Assembly: GCA_018340375.1 (NCBI GenBank)
Contig: JAFFJZ010000013.1
Location: 372,001-436,000, forward strand
Origin: Gonatopus flavifemur
Taxonomy: Eukaryota; Arthropoda; Insecta; Hymenoptera; Dryinidae
Direction of reading: 5' to 3'
DNA: 64,000 nucleotides
In this document: one piece after another, positions 11,925 to 23,571 of the stretch
Position numbering within the stretch: position 1 is the stretch's first letter
Layout: each line of letters opens with the position of its first letter
Made by a program: the position numbers and the translations under genes
The notes under the pieces: generated by a model
What the model saw: the letters and a program-made list of their open reading frames with translations, nothing else
Told to the model about the DNA's origin: nothing
Databases searched by the model: none

Positions 11925-12505
11925 GGAATGAATAGATTGGAATGTCTAGCTATGCTGTGCAAAGTTCTTTTTCCAGTTCATGGCTGCAAAATTTTTTTTC
12001 AAAGGAAAATAGCCAGTGACTTTGAATAGAAAGATCAATTTCCAAATTTACGAACCGTGCCATTTGGAGAAATGATCGATTTGAAGATCTTCATCTTGTG
12101 AAATGGATACCTTAGGATCCCTAGTTATGCTGTACAGAGCCTTTTTTTGGATTTTATAGTCATGCAACTTTTTCCCAAAAGGAAATTCTTACTGACCGTG
12201 AGTAAGCTGTATTGGATTTCTATATTTACGAGACGTGCCATTTCGACATACGATTGATTTGAAGAACTTTATTTAGTGGAATGAATACCTTAGAATGTCT
12301 AATTATGCTGTACAGAGCCCTTTTTTGAGTTTATGATTGCAAAACTTTTTTTTCAGAGGAAAATAATTCTTGACTCTGAATGAGACACATCAGTTTCCAA
12401 ACTTACGAGACGTGCCATTTCGACATATGATTGATTTGGAGAAATTTATTTGGTGGAATGAATACCTTAGGATCTCTAGTTATGCTGTACAGAGCCCTTT
12501 TTTTA
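11925..12505. repeat. Tandem repeat, about 178-bp unit, about 3 copies
   Basis: The motifs ATGAATACCTTAG, TCTAGTTATGCTGTACAGAGCC and ACGTGCCATTTCGACATA recur with a spacing of about 177-180 bp. The copies are about 80-85% alike by eye. It has no coding content. Confidence 0.88.
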
Positions 12506-13346
12506 CATTTCATACATGAGTATTGAGTTATTAGCATTAATTTGTGAAAAGTGTACAGGCAGTGTTGCCAAGTGGAAATATTACTTCCCTCTAGATGTCA
12601 GCCAAAAAACCTTCAGTTTCGCAGATTTACAGAAAAAAACCTCTAGATGAATATTTTTATAGCTTTTGCCAAATTGGACAGTAAAAATAGACAATGCACA
12701 CTGTAAAAAAATCCTCAAATAAATGTGCTTGCAGTGAGCAAATTTGTCAGAACTATTTTACTGTACTGAGTATACTAATTTTACAATTGTATCATAAATT
12801 TGCCATTCTCCGTTCAGCCATTTTGTAATATTTCTCAAAATTCTTCATCAGTTTGTAACATTGACATCCTCAGACGCGATAATAATCGGACCCATTCTAA
12901 GAACAGCAAATTTACCAGCATTGTTAAAATCAATGATACCCGTCAAATTGTGTTTCTGATAACGAATTTTTTATTTGACGCGTGAAAATTGCGGTGCTCC
13001 GAATATGAAGAAAGATGAAAACGATGACAATTTTCATATGATGATCACCATTCCGAATACCGTTTTTAAAGTGTGTTCTAGCATTTTCATGTTCCAAAAC
13101 TGGGTCTCATTGTTATCGCTCCTGGAACTAACAATTTTACGCAGGATTTTTTACAAATGGGTAATGATTTTCAACTCGCCTATTGTTATTCATATCACGT
13201 GAGAATTTTCTTAGTGGTCGCGGTACTGGCGGGATTTTAGAAAAGTGAAGGTTTATAAACTTGCCATGTTATTTTCTTTTCGTATTTAAGGATTAATTGT
13301 CCGTATGAAGGTTTATAAATAAATCAATAACTTGCAGTCGCGACGA

Positions 13347-13632
13347 CCCAGACTGCACACAAGAATCTCAAATGAATTCTGAAAGGAAATTCCTTGAAGA
13401 ACTCTTTTAGAATGCAAAGTGTTCCAAAGGAGTTTCAAAAGAATTCGATGCGTCAGACATTTGCGAATACCGTTGAAATTCTATGAGGCTTCTTTGAGAA
13501 TTTGAACGAAACTCGCAAATGTGTGACGAATCGAATTCGTTTGAAACTCTTTTGGAACACTTTGTATTGTAAGAGAGTTCTTCAAGAGTTCTTTTTTCAG
13601 AATTAATTTGGGATTTTTGTGTGCTGTCTGGG
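13347..13632. repeat. Foldback with CCCAGAC ends
   Basis: CCCAGACTGCACACAAGAAT at the left is mirrored by TTTTTGTGTGCTGTCTGGG at the right, and the arms (about 125 bp, with AAGTGTTCCAAA and GAATTCGAT boxes) are inverted copies. Its ends resemble the CCCAGATA elements at 38881 and 43092. A TA duplication is not visible here. Confidence 0.8.
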
Positions 13633-13947
13633 TTTCCAGGTTGGATGTTGGATGAGCATTTTGTTTCCCCAGTGTAGCTTTAAAACCTTGTCAGGAGTAT
13701 GCATAGGAGCACTGTTACCAGTAAACCTCTACATCTAGCAGAATTGATCAATAACGTTTCTGAATTGATTAGAATGTCTCATCAGAAAGAAATAAAAACC
13801 TCTAGCTGGAAACAGAGCATTAGCATGAGGTTTCTGTAAAAAACTTAAGATGGATGAATAATTCAAAAACCCAAAAACCTTCAGAAACCTTCAGAATTTT
13901 TTGTCCAGTATGAAGACCTCAAAAAATCCCCACGGATTTGAGAAAAC

Positions 13948-14170
13948 TCAAGGGGCATAATCTCGAATGGAAAATTTTCAAACGGATTTCAGCGTCGCCA
14001 TACGGTAGTACATTGAACTATTTTACATGTATACACTAACACTAATTCGAAAATCGGTGTGATTCGTTCATTGTTTGTGTTAGTTGTATCTATGGCGAAT
14101 AATTCACTGTACTACCGTACGGTAGCGCTGAAATCCGTTTGAGAATGTTCAATTTGAGATTATGCCCCCT
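13948..14170. mobile_element. Foldback MITE with GGGGCATAATCTC ends
   Basis: The arms GGGGCATAATCTC ... CGGATTTCAGCG and the mirrored CGCTGAAATCCG ... GAGATTATGCCCC enclose a loop with ACGGTAGTACA boxes. GAGAAAAC flanks both sides (13940-13947 and 14171-14178), consistent with an 8-10-bp target duplication. It is nested in the hAT element 12560-14218. Confidence 0.85.
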
Positions 14171-14299
14171 GAGAAAACCTTCAGTTCTAGAGGGGAACCT
14201 TTAGAATTGGCAACACTGTGTACAGGTTATGATTGAAGTGAATAATGTCGCCACGAGAGGCACTCGTATCTCCTTAATGTACATACAAACCCATATATA

Positions 14300-14758
14300 T
14301 GGATATGTAGAGAAAAATATCTGAAATTTGTAGAAAAATGGAAAGACAAAGCTAGAATTGTGATAGTGTGGATACCGGCACACACAGGAATAATCAGTAA
14401 TGAAATAGCAGATAAGGTAGCTAAAAATTGTGAAGATCCGCCTAATAATAAGTTCAAAGTACCTTGGAGGGATTTTAGAGAAGTATTAAAAGAAAATATG
14501 TATAAGAATGCGGATAATTTAATTAGAACACAAGGTAGATATAAAGGAGTCAGATATTTTAGCGAATTCTTTAAAAGTATCAGACAGGTATGTATGGTTC
14601 AGAGGTAAGAACTTACCAAGATACGTAGTCACATGCATAAACAGAATTAGATCGGATCACTATAATTTAAATTATTCGCTATTCAGGAAGAATATGGTAC
14701 AAGATCCGCGCTGTGAATGTGGTAGCATCGAAGATGTTGATCATGTGGTTTTTAAATA
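14300..14758 (+). pseudogene. Non-LTR retrotransposon pol C-terminus (RNase H), 5' fragment
   Basis: The translation gives an RNase H block (IVWIPAHTGIISNEIADKVAK), then after a frameshift near 14588 the C-terminal Cys-rich tail (RCECGSIEDVDHVVFK). This is typical of I/R1/Jockey-type pol proteins. The reading frame is broken and the reverse transcriptase is missing, so it is a truncated dead copy. A MITE (14759-15037) and then the big hAT element (15062-28176) interrupt it. The 3' remainder resumes at 28185. Confidence 0.8.
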
Positions 14759-15037
14759 GGTTCGTTCGTTCTACGTGCTCTGAGTTGCTCCAACTTGTAC
14801 CTAACCAATCATCTCGTTGCTTAAACTGGAAGTAGCGAATCCAAAATACTTGGAGCGAGTCGGGGTAACTTGGGACATCGGTGAACGAATTTAGCTAATA
14901 GCTAAGTTCGTTTAGTAGTGTCCCAAGTTACCCCAACTTGCTCCAAATATTTTGCATTCGTTATTTCCAATTATAGGAACGAAATGATTGGTTTGTTACA
15001 AGTTAGAGCAACCCAGAACACGTAAAACGAACGAACC
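14759..15037. mobile_element. 279-bp foldback MITE, TA target duplication
   Basis: The element starts GGTTCGTTCGTT and ends AACGAACGAACC, with TA on each side (14757-14758, 15038-15039). The long arms mirror each other (TTGCTCCAACTTG; ACTTGGAGC; GGGGTAACTTGGGA). One half is strongly similar to 38895-38995 in the SUN intron. It sits inside the dead retrotransposon tail. Confidence 0.9.
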
Positions 15038-15944
15038 TAATGTGTAAAATACAATGCATACCAGTGACGCCAGGAAAGTCGTCGCGGACCGAAAAATCAG
15101 CCCCTCCACTTTTCACACAATGAAAGTTCATGTGCGTGTGATTCGGAACCGCTCGGGCAATTCCGCCGCACTTCGGGTGGACCAAAGTTCTCACACAATG
15201 AAAGTTCATATGCGTGTGACTCGGAACCGCTCGAGCCGTTTCGACCACGTTCGGGTAATGTTATCGTTTTGCGAAAGAAATATGATTTTTCTGTCGCGCG
15301 ACGTATACATACTCGTCGCTTAGCAACGACGTTGACGAGCACGCGCGAATTTTAAAATGAATAAACATCTCATTTATGATATAAAGAGATGTGAATAGAA
15401 ACTTATGTAAAATTCCACCGTATATCGTCAGTTATATTTTAACCTATGATGTATTGTGTAAGTTCTTGAAATTTCTTAATTTTCTTACAACAGTATTTCA
15501 AGTACACTAGAAGTGTTCTCTGAATTCATACCGTTGTTGTAAAAAATTACAGAATTGGGAAGAATTATATGATACATAATTGGTTAAAACATACGTATTG
15601 TGTAATTTCAGAAAAAATTTTCGTCAAATGCATAATAAAAATGTTATTAATAAAGAGATGTTTTGAGTAATACACACATATTATGTATATAACGTTTTCA
15701 TGAATTCCTTGAATTTTCAGAAGCCATGGTATCTATCCCTGGTTCATAATAATTGATAAAATGGGTTCTTTCGATCACTATTACATCGACTTACAATTCA
15801 ACATGCAAGAAAAATTGTTTACGTTTCTCGTACATGATTTTTTCAATAAAATTCGGTTTTTGCATTCATCCATTACAGCAACGCGATAAAAATGATTCAC
15901 ACGATGATTATAAAAACCTCTTTTCCAACACTTATTGTCACAAC

Positions 15945-16012
15945 GGTCGATGGCTCAGTGGCAGGTCATTGGTATAGTGAGCGAAGGTACCTATGTTCAA
16001 TTCCCGATGCGG
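15945..16012 (+). other. tRNA-like (pol III box-containing) segment, left arm
   Basis: GATGGCTCAGTGGCAGG fits an A box (TGGCTCAGTGG), and TGTTCAATTCCCGA about 40 bp later resembles a B box (GGTTCAANTCC). The stems of a functional tRNA do not form well, so a tRNA-derived SINE-like remnant is more likely than a tRNA gene. The same segment occurs inverted at about 26665-26732. Confidence 0.35.
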
Positions 16013-16149
16013 AAACAATTTTTTTTCTCAACATGAGAATTTATTTTGAATTTTCGAATCAAATCATAAATCAAATCAGCATTGATTATTCATGATGTTT
16101 CCCGTAGAAATTTTTTACAGTGTGATGAAAATATTTCTATAATAATAAA

Positions 16150-16600
16150 GCACACTCGCAAATTTTACCAAGTGCTGGAAAAAATTGAAGAAAAAATTCC
16201 AAAAATTTGTCTCCGTAGTATGTAGACCAATCGATTCAGAATTCTCCGAAATGAAAAATGAACATCACTTCAAGAGACACTTCTTTTAAAAAGTCCACTC
16301 GCAAATTTTACCAAGTGCTGGAAAAAATTGAAGAAAAAATTCCAAAAATTTGTCTCCGTAAGATGTAGACCAATCGATTCAGAATTCTTCGAAATGAAAA
16401 ATGAACATCACTTCAGAGACACTTTTTTTAAAAAGTCCACTCGCAAATTTTACCAAGTGCTGGAGCTATTCCATGCGAAATTTAAAAAAATTTGTTCTCG
16501 TGAGATGTAGCCCGATTGATTAACATTGTTCTGAAACAAAAAATAAGTAGATCGTAGGAGAGATGTTTCTCTTCACCCCTTCATTGTAAATTGTACCAAG
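16150..16600. repeat. Tandem repeat, about 140-bp unit, inside the left arm
   Basis: CGCAAATTTTACCAAGTGCTGG recurs near 16157, 16304 and 16443, and a decayed fourth start lies near 16585. The unit also includes GTAGACCAATCGATTCAGAA. The mirror array is at about 26080-26530. It is non-coding. Confidence 0.9.
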
Positions 16601-16704
16601 TGTTGGAACCTCGGGAAAACAGTTCACGTCAGAATTGGGTACGATGTCTGATGAAACATCGACATAAGAAATAGAAAAATTTTTTAGACGTGAAGCTTCG
16701 AAAA

Positions 16705-17991
16705 CAAGGGGCAGACAAATGCGAGAACTACAGAACGATCAGTTTAACTTCACATGTTTCGAAAATACTGACCAAAATTATATACAGGAGGATGGAAAAT
16801 AAAATAGAGAGTAGATTGGCAGAGGATCAGTTTGGTTTTAGAAAAAATAGGGGAACGCGAGAAGCAATCTTAGCACTCAGGGCAGTAATAGAGAAAAGGA
16901 TAGCGCTGAAGAAATCTGTGTACATAGGTTTTGTAGATATACAAAAGGCTTCCGATAATGTGGACTGGGAGAAGATGTTTGCGATCCTGAAGAAGGTGGG
17001 AATAAATTATAAAGATAGAAGAATAATATACGAATTATATAAGAATCAAAGTGCAATAATAGACATAGAGGGTCAGGAAGGGGAAGCACAGATAAGAAGA
17101 GGGGTGAGACAAGGATGCCCATTATCGCCACTGATGTTCAATTTATATATAGAAGAAGCAATGAACGAAGTGAAGGAGGAAATTCAATCGAAATTACAGA
17201 TTCAGGGAGAAAATATAAGTATGTTGAGATTCGCGGATGACATAGCTATATTGGCCACGAGTAGTACTGAGTTAGAAAATATTCTCAACACCATGAGAAC
17301 AATATTATTGGAAAACTATTGTATGAATATAAATAAAGACAAAACAAAATTCATGATGTGTACAGCAGCGAAAACAGCTAGAAGAACGAAAATCAAAATA
17401 GATACCGAGACAACTGAACAGGTGAAAGAATTCAAATATCTAGGAAGCATAATCACAGGGAACGGCAAAAGCGAAAGAGATATAAGAGCAAGAATAGCAC
17501 AAGGGAAACAGGCTTTTTATCAAAAGAGACAGTTATTATGCTCAAAAAATATAAGCTTGGAAGTAAGGAAGAAATTCTTGAAAAGTTACGTTTGGAGCAC
17601 AGCATTATATGGTTGCGAAACTTGGACAATGGGGAAAACTGATCAACGAAGACTTGAAGCTTTTGAAATGTGGAGTTATAGGAGGATGCTCAGAATAAAA
17701 TGGATAGACAAAGTCAAAAATGAAGAAGTACTCGAGCAGATAAATGAAGAAAGAAATCTTTTGAAACACATCGTGAAAAGGAGAAGCAATCTTATAGGAC
17801 ACACATTACGGCATGAGAGTTTATTGAAAACAATATTGGAAGGGAAAATGAATGGTAAAACTGGTAAAGGTAGACCTAGAGCAAGTTATATGAAGCAAAT
17901 CGTACAAGACAAGGGATGTAGTAGATATGTAGAAATTAAACGTTTGGCGGATAATAGACAGGGGCGGAGGGTTTCATCAAACCAGTCGTAA
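16705..17991 (+). pseudogene. Reverse transcriptase, C-terminal two thirds of an RTE-like pol
   Basis: The frame is open from the truncation point through 17991. It shows RT motifs: DQFGFRKNRGTREAI, VYIGFVDIQKASDNVDW (Asp of motif A), GVRQGCPLSPLMFN and LRFADDIAIL (FADD box). The thumb and C-terminal LYGCETWTM and MLRIKWIDKV blocks follow. Endonuclease and N-terminal RT are absent because of 5' truncation. An ATG at 16690 belongs to host flank, not to the gene. No internal stop is seen, which fits a young insertion. The clade name (RTE rather than another group with this C-terminus) is my best judgement. Confidence 0.88.
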
Positions 17992-18023
17992 GACTGATTA
18001 CTTCATGATGATGATGATGATGA
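16705..18023 (+). mobile_element. 5'-truncated non-LTR retrotransposon (RTE-like), 14-bp target duplication
   Basis: TGAAGCTTCGAAAA flanks the insert on both sides (16691-16704 and 18024-18037). The right hAT arm (about 25970-25990) keeps the uninterrupted site. The 3' end is a short (GAT)n tract, as is usual for RTE-type elements with microsatellite tails. The 5' part (endonuclease) is missing. Confidence 0.93.
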
Positions 18024-19465
18024 TGAAGCTTCGAAAATAATCATAGTAATTTGTTCCTGAGTTCCTTAAATATTCCCATGATGCTCAAAAAACACATGTG
18101 GGTTTACACATGACTTTGAAAAATATCTGACTGATTATATTCGAAAGATGACAACTGCAAGGTGCTTGTAATGTAACAGTTACGTTTGCAATGTTATGTA
18201 CATAAAATGTAAGATGGCAATGTTTCTGAAAGGTAACTGCAAGGAGTTGTGCTATCAGGGCTATGACACCCTATAAATCTATTTTTATCCTTCTGCTGCC
18301 AAAATTTTCATCCCTCTCGACACTACGTACCTTTTCCCGCATTATGAACCGCTCAAAAGTCTTATTTGAACTCAGAATAGATAAGATTCGCATACACTTG
18401 ATGTACTTTACTATTATACAGATTTCGCGCAGGAATTGATACAAGTTGAGAATTGCGAAAAAATTAATTTTTCTGTTCCAACAGCTCAGGAAAACAATAC
18501 CTAAAATGAAATCTGCTGAGTTTTTCCGAAGACTGCATATGCCCATACATACTTTGATAATTTAACGATTTCAAATATTGTTGGTCAAAGACTATATAGC
18601 AAAGATTATGAGAAAATTGTAAGAGTTTGTGACGAATTATGAGAGTATACGACTGTGAATAAAAAAAATTCCTCTTGTGAAAAATTGAGAAAATTCGATT
18701 ATTATGCAAAAATATGAAATTTTGTAACAAAATTTATGAGAAATCATGACTTCGTGTGAGGAAATATATTTCCTAATGACAGTCTCAATTCCTGAAGGAA
18801 TTCTGAAATTCCAAGAGATTTTATGAGATTCCATATACAATTATGACATTTATGTGTAAATGTGGAGAAGTATGAAAAATTTTGAGAAATTTTTTGGCCA
18901 GGGAATGGTCTATAACTTTCCGCGAATGACGATAAAAAGATAAAACCTAATCAATGATCAATCTAAATCAGTCCAAGAAGACTAGCAGTCGTTAGGAAAT
19001 ATTTTAAACATAAAGGTAGTTACTTGATTGACTTTATTGTCTTATGAGATTCCATAAACAGTTCGAAACGCGAAATATACGATGTTTGTATACCTTCAAA
19101 TACAACTTTTTTGAATAGGCGATTCGTTTTTGTTAATCTAATATGGCTACTCACCTAGATTCTCTTTTGTTTTTTCATACCACATGGTACGTCTATTGGA
19201 CAACACTCGTTGTGTGTTACAAAGAATACAATTCAATCATCGGAACATATATTGTTACGGTTATACGGAATATAGTAACTCTTCTCTTGGAAGTTGTAAA
19301 TTATTATTCGACATATGAACATATATAGACATATTAAGTGCAACAGTGATATTTTCATCTTGACTCCTCCTTTGTAAATGCGTGTGGTGTACTGGTGCCA
19401 TTATCAAATTTTTGCCGTACGTGATTATTTATCCTCTTGACAATTGAATCGCTGGACGATTTGAG
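18024..19465. other. Inner end of left arm and 5' flank of the hAT transposase
   Basis: The left inverted arm continues to about 18600; 18160-18340 mirrors 25680-25865. From there to the transposase ATG at 19466 is unique AT-rich DNA, presumably promoter and leader. No other gene is supported. Confidence 0.6.
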
Positions 19466-21672
19466 ATGGAGAATCAAGATCTTCAGTGTTCCGGTAAGAA
19501 AGTTGCCCGGAAAAAACGTTTTCAGGAAGATTGGTTTAAACAGTTTCCTGAATGGAAAAAGTGGGTGCATCCGGTTTCATTCGATGAATGGAAATTTTAT
19601 TGCATTTTCTGTGAAGCTAATTTTGCATGTGGGATTTCTCAAATCAAACGGCATGCAGCAAGAACACTTCATCTAAAAAATAAAACACGCAAATTGGGTG
19701 TCAATTTAGAAATTACAAATTCTTCTTCTTCGGTAGGATATCAGGATGTCCATTCCTCTAAGGAATTGGATGCTTCCTCTTCAAATTATTCTACATCGAC
19801 TGCACATCCACTCAATAATTCATCTGCGAGTAATAAGACATTATTCGATTGCCAGAATGCGAACCTTCTTTTCGATTCGTATATTGCGTCCTTTTCGAAA
19901 TCTGAATCGATCACAAATGTGCATAATGAGAACTCGACGTGTCAATCGGAAATAATGGGTACGGTTTCTCCATTCAATTCTGAATCAATCAAAGACTCAC
20001 AGAATTCGGATTCTGATTCTAATTGTGACAGTGCTCCCTCTTCTACTTATGAAGAGTTGGTTGAGTTAGAAACTCACGGTTCAACAGATGAATTTGATGC
20101 TATGGGTACGAATATTCCATCCACCTCTGAACCACTCGTGGATGTCAAAATTACCAAGTCCATTGATGAGTCTTCGGATTTGAAAAAACATATTCAAATT
20201 GCCGAAATTCGTTTCGCCACGTTTTTAGCGGAAAAAAATATTCCTTTTGTCCACGCGAAAGAGTTATTATCTTTAATGAAAGATATAGGTCAAGACCCTC
20301 ATGTTCTTCAGGGCATGGCCATCGGTCGGACAAAATGCACGAATTTAGTAAATAGGGTCGTAGCCCCGTACGAAAAAGAGCGACTGTCAGAGACTTTGCA
20401 AAATAGCAAGTTTGCAGTTTACGTTGACGAAACCTCTGACATCACGAACGACAAATGGTTCGCAACAATGGTTCGTTACATTGAACCTAATACGTTGGAA
20501 ATTAGGAGCGAACTATTACAAATGATCCATCTAGATGCTGTCAACTGCAATGCTCAAAAACTCTTCGAAGCCTTTACAAGCGTGTTGACAACGAATCAAA
20601 TCCCAATCACCAATGTTGTCGCTTTGGCTACCGATAATGCAGCTGTGATGACTGGTTGTAATTCCTCATTTAAAACAAAGTTATTAGAAAAAAATCCGAA
20701 TGTCATCACCTTCCCATGTGTTTGCCACTCTTCGGCTTTAGCAGCAAGCGCTGCGTGTAGCACTCTTCCTGCGGAATGTGAAAGATTAATTAAAGATTTG
20801 GCTTCCTTCATCAATTCCAGTCCCAAAAGGAATGCAATATTCCGAGAATTCCGAAATAGTTTCGCAGAAACTAATTCGAAACTTCTCAGATTTGCTGAGA
20901 CTCGGTGGTTAACCCGCCATTCATGTATTTTTAGAATTTTGAAAAATTGGGATGTCTTGATACATTTTTTACATGAGCAGGTTGTATCCGAGGGCTCTGA
21001 ACGTGCGAAAGGTTTATTTAATTTGTTGAATAATCCTTCCATTAAAGCTTATTTTCTTTTCTTAGAGTATGTATTGGATGAATTCAACAAGTTCAATGCG
21101 AATTTTCAAAGAGAGCAAACCATGATTCATCTTCTACAGCCACGTTCGGAAGATCTGTTGAGATCCTTTTTAACCGTCTGGTCAATGACCGGGTACCCGG
21201 GTATCCATTTCAGTCTAAAATGTGAAATTTTTCAAATTCCTGTCGAATGAAATTCATGAACGCTTGGATCCCCATAATTCAGGACTATTGACACCAGTTT
21301 TTCGTTGAAAATTTCAAATATTGTTGATTGAAACCAGGTTATAAGGTGTAAACCTCCATATGTCTTCCGTCCAATGACCGGGTACCCGGGTATCCATATG
21401 AGTCAGTATGGATAAAAGCCGAGTTTATACACACTGAAAAAGGAATAAATGATCAATTATTCGTACTATTCAGATAATTTAACTCTTTTATGAATAAATA
21501 ACAATGTTGCTGATCATTTCGTTCATTTGAACAATTTTTATTATGGATAATAATCACAGAAAAATGGAGGAAGGACACGAAATGCGCTATCTAATTTCCT
21601 TTCCACCCGTTCATATATTTGTCGTTCATTTCTAATCGTGGTAAATTAGGGATAAAAAACATGTAAATTCAA

Positions 21673-23571
21673 TTATGTAACGCATCCTTCACATTTAGTG
21701 ATTGAGACGGAATGTTGATCACATATAGGTAAATGACATACACAACATGATTTCCTCGTTTTGCGACGTTTTTTCATTTCACTTTTGAGACAAACATGGC
21801 ATGCACCTGTTATTTTCTTTCTCTCCGTTGAATCGAGCTCTGCGTGAGGCGTTGAAGAACTAGATGCTGTTGGCTGCCCGTACGTCCCCATTGTCTTACC
21901 AAATATACACTCAATAGCCACTTTTGTTGTGAAATGTCTCATGATTTGAGCATTATGAGAGCGTTCTTCGATAAATGGAGTACAGAGCTTTCTACCCAGT
22001 TGGCGATAAAACAATCGTCGTTCATACGTTTTTTTTGGAAGCATCTTATTATTGTCATAATACACAATGTATGCAGCAAGGGAAGCAATATCCAGAATAT
22101 TATAAAAAAACGCAAGAGGCCATCTTCGAGTTGATCGTTTTGTTGTATATCTACCAAGCATCTTATCCATCGTGTCTACACCAGCCTTAGACCAGTTATA
22201 AAATTCAATAATCTCTGGTTTTTTCTTCGCATTATCACCAATTATTGCTTCCGAATGCATTGTCGATAACATGATCACTGCCTTGTTTTTTTTGGGGACA
22301 TAACTGCACATTGTTACTTGTTCATGAAAACCAAACACTGTGGATAATTCTTCTCGTACTTTTGATGGAGCCATCGCTGGTGGGATATATGTTTTATTTT
22401 TCTTCAAGGTACCAACTATTGTTAGGTTCCAAGATAATAAACATCTGGCCAAAGGTAAGGATGTGAAATAGTTGTCCATTGTAATGTTCCTACCAGATCC
22501 TTTGAACGGTGCAACTAAATCTTTGACAACTCTCTCACCAACATTTTTCTCACGACCATTATTCGATTTTCCAGTGTAAAGTAGGCCAGTCAGTGGGTAC
22601 GAATTCTCAGCATCACATATCCACCATACTTTGATTCCATATTTGGCTGGTTTTGATGGAATATATTGGGTAAATTTGGTTCGACCACGGTATGGGTAAA
22701 GTTGCTCATCAACTGTTAGGTTCTCTGTTGGCTTATAATTTTTTACCAAATTGACATTCAACATAGTCCAAATGTCTCGTATTGGAGCAGCTTTATCGTT
22801 TTCCATACGGTGAACTCGGGTGTTCGCGTCATCAAATCGAATGAAACGTAGGATGTTCCAGAAACGATTGATACTCATTGCGGCTCGATACAATGGATAT
22901 GAGTATGACTGCCACATATCAACTGTATTATCAGTGTTCGAATTATTGGCTCCAGAGGTTATCAAAATACCTAGGAATGCATATAATTCGGGAAGTTCAA
23001 GATTTTTCCATGTTAATTGTTGTTTCCCTGGATTTTTTTCATTATATGCTGCATATATTGAGTGTGCTTTCTTATTCGTATGACGTATAATTATGTCAGC
23101 CATTTCTGGAGTGAAAAATTTTTTAAAAGTGTCAACTACTGACAACATTTCTGTGCTCTTATGAGGTCCAGGCCTATGTCGTATAATATTACGTCTTGGA
23201 ACTTGATGTTGAGTTCTTGGTCGTTCAGCCCACTGAGTGCCATCTTTGGCTTTCATTCCTGACACACTAGCCTCTTCTTCTATTTCACTCTCCTCATCTT
23301 CATCTTCCTCATCTTCTTCCGTAACTGTGTCCGTATGAACTGTGACGTTTTCTTTTGGAAATATAAACGTAATGAATATTAAATACATAAGAATTTTTGC
23401 TATACACAATAAAAAAGCAATGTGTATTATACCAGCATTATCATTGTCCGAAACTTCGACATCGGAGCCAGGGAAATATTCATCGTCGTCACAATCCGAT
23501 ACTTGACCATCGTCAGATTCTTCTGCTTCCAAACATTCCTCTAAATATCTTCTTTTTTGCAAACGAGTCAT
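21673..23571 (-). CDS. piggyBac transposase, apparently intact (632 codons)
   Basis: The frame runs uninterrupted from the ATG at 23571. An acidic N-terminus precedes the DDE_Tnp_1_7 domain. The three catalytic Asp are visible: TVDEQ (288), TMDNYF (366) and AGVDTMDK (466), with spacings of 78 and 100 residues, close to Trichoplusia piggyBac. The C-terminus ends in a Cys-rich zinc-binding domain (CHVCLKSE ... CCVCHLPICDQH ... CEGC). Residues about 47-73 are an odd hydrophobic stretch. At DNA level this is bounded by GTATAATA and TTTCCAAAAG and may be a short in-frame intron (about 23352-23432). Length and motifs suggest a potentially active copy. Confidence 0.95.
   Translation of the reverse strand: MTRLQKRRYLEECLEAEESDDGQVSDCDDDEYFPGSDVEVSDNDNAGIIHIAFLLCIAKILMYLIFITFIFPKENVTVHTDTVTEEDEEDEDEESEIEEEASVSGMKAKDGTQWAERPRTQHQVPRRNIIRHRPGPHKSTEMLSVVDTFKKFFTPEMADIIIRHTNKKAHSIYAAYNEKNPGKQQLTWKNLELPELYAFLGILITSGANNSNTDNTVDMWQSYSYPLYRAAMSINRFWNILRFIRFDDANTRVHRMENDKAAPIRDIWTMLNVNLVKNYKPTENLTVDEQLYPYRGRTKFTQYIPSKPAKYGIKVWWICDAENSYPLTGLLYTGKSNNGREKNVGERVVKDLVAPFKGSGRNITMDNYFTSLPLARCLLSWNLTIVGTLKKNKTYIPPAMAPSKVREELSTVFGFHEQVTMCSYVPKKNKAVIMLSTMHSEAIIGDNAKKKPEIIEFYNWSKAGVDTMDKMLGRYTTKRSTRRWPLAFFYNILDIASLAAYIVYYDNNKMLPKKTYERRLFYRQLGRKLCTPFIEERSHNAQIMRHFTTKVAIECIFGKTMGTYGQPTASSSSTPHAELDSTERKKITGACHVCLKSEMKKRRKTRKSCCVCHLPICDQHSVSITKCEGCVT

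Larger units (their letters stand above)
12560..14218. mobile_element. Non-autonomous hAT element, 1659 bp, 8-bp target duplication
   Basis: Both ends begin CAGTGTTGCCA, and TGTACAGG flanks the element exactly on each side (12552-12559, 14219-14226). The terminal 60 bp are imperfect inverted repeats that share CTCTAGA and ACCTTCAG boxes. No transposase is inside. It carries two smaller foldback insertions (13347-13632 and 13948-14170). Confidence 0.9.
15062..18600. repeat. Left inverted arm of the hAT element
   Basis: It is the mirror image of 25350-28176. The outer 120 bp differ at only a few sites. The arm contains roughly 80-bp direct subrepeats (CACACAATGAAAGTTCAT twice, near 15115 and 15195), a tRNA-like stretch and a 140-bp tandem array. 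It is interrupted by a retroelement (16705-18023) absent from the right arm. The innermost 100 bp (about 18490-18590) resemble, inverted, the last codons of the transposase gene at about 70-75%, clearly less than the outer arm. Confidence 0.92.

Noticed and set aside
15003..15342. Open frames with repeated HTHMNFHCV peptides, mirrored at 27890-28322
   Set aside because: They are translations of the hAT terminal inverted repeats and their 80-bp subrepeats, present in both arms.
16690..16704. ATG at 16690 as start of the reverse transcriptase
   Set aside because: It lies in the host flank and target duplication; the element begins at 16705 and is 5' truncated.
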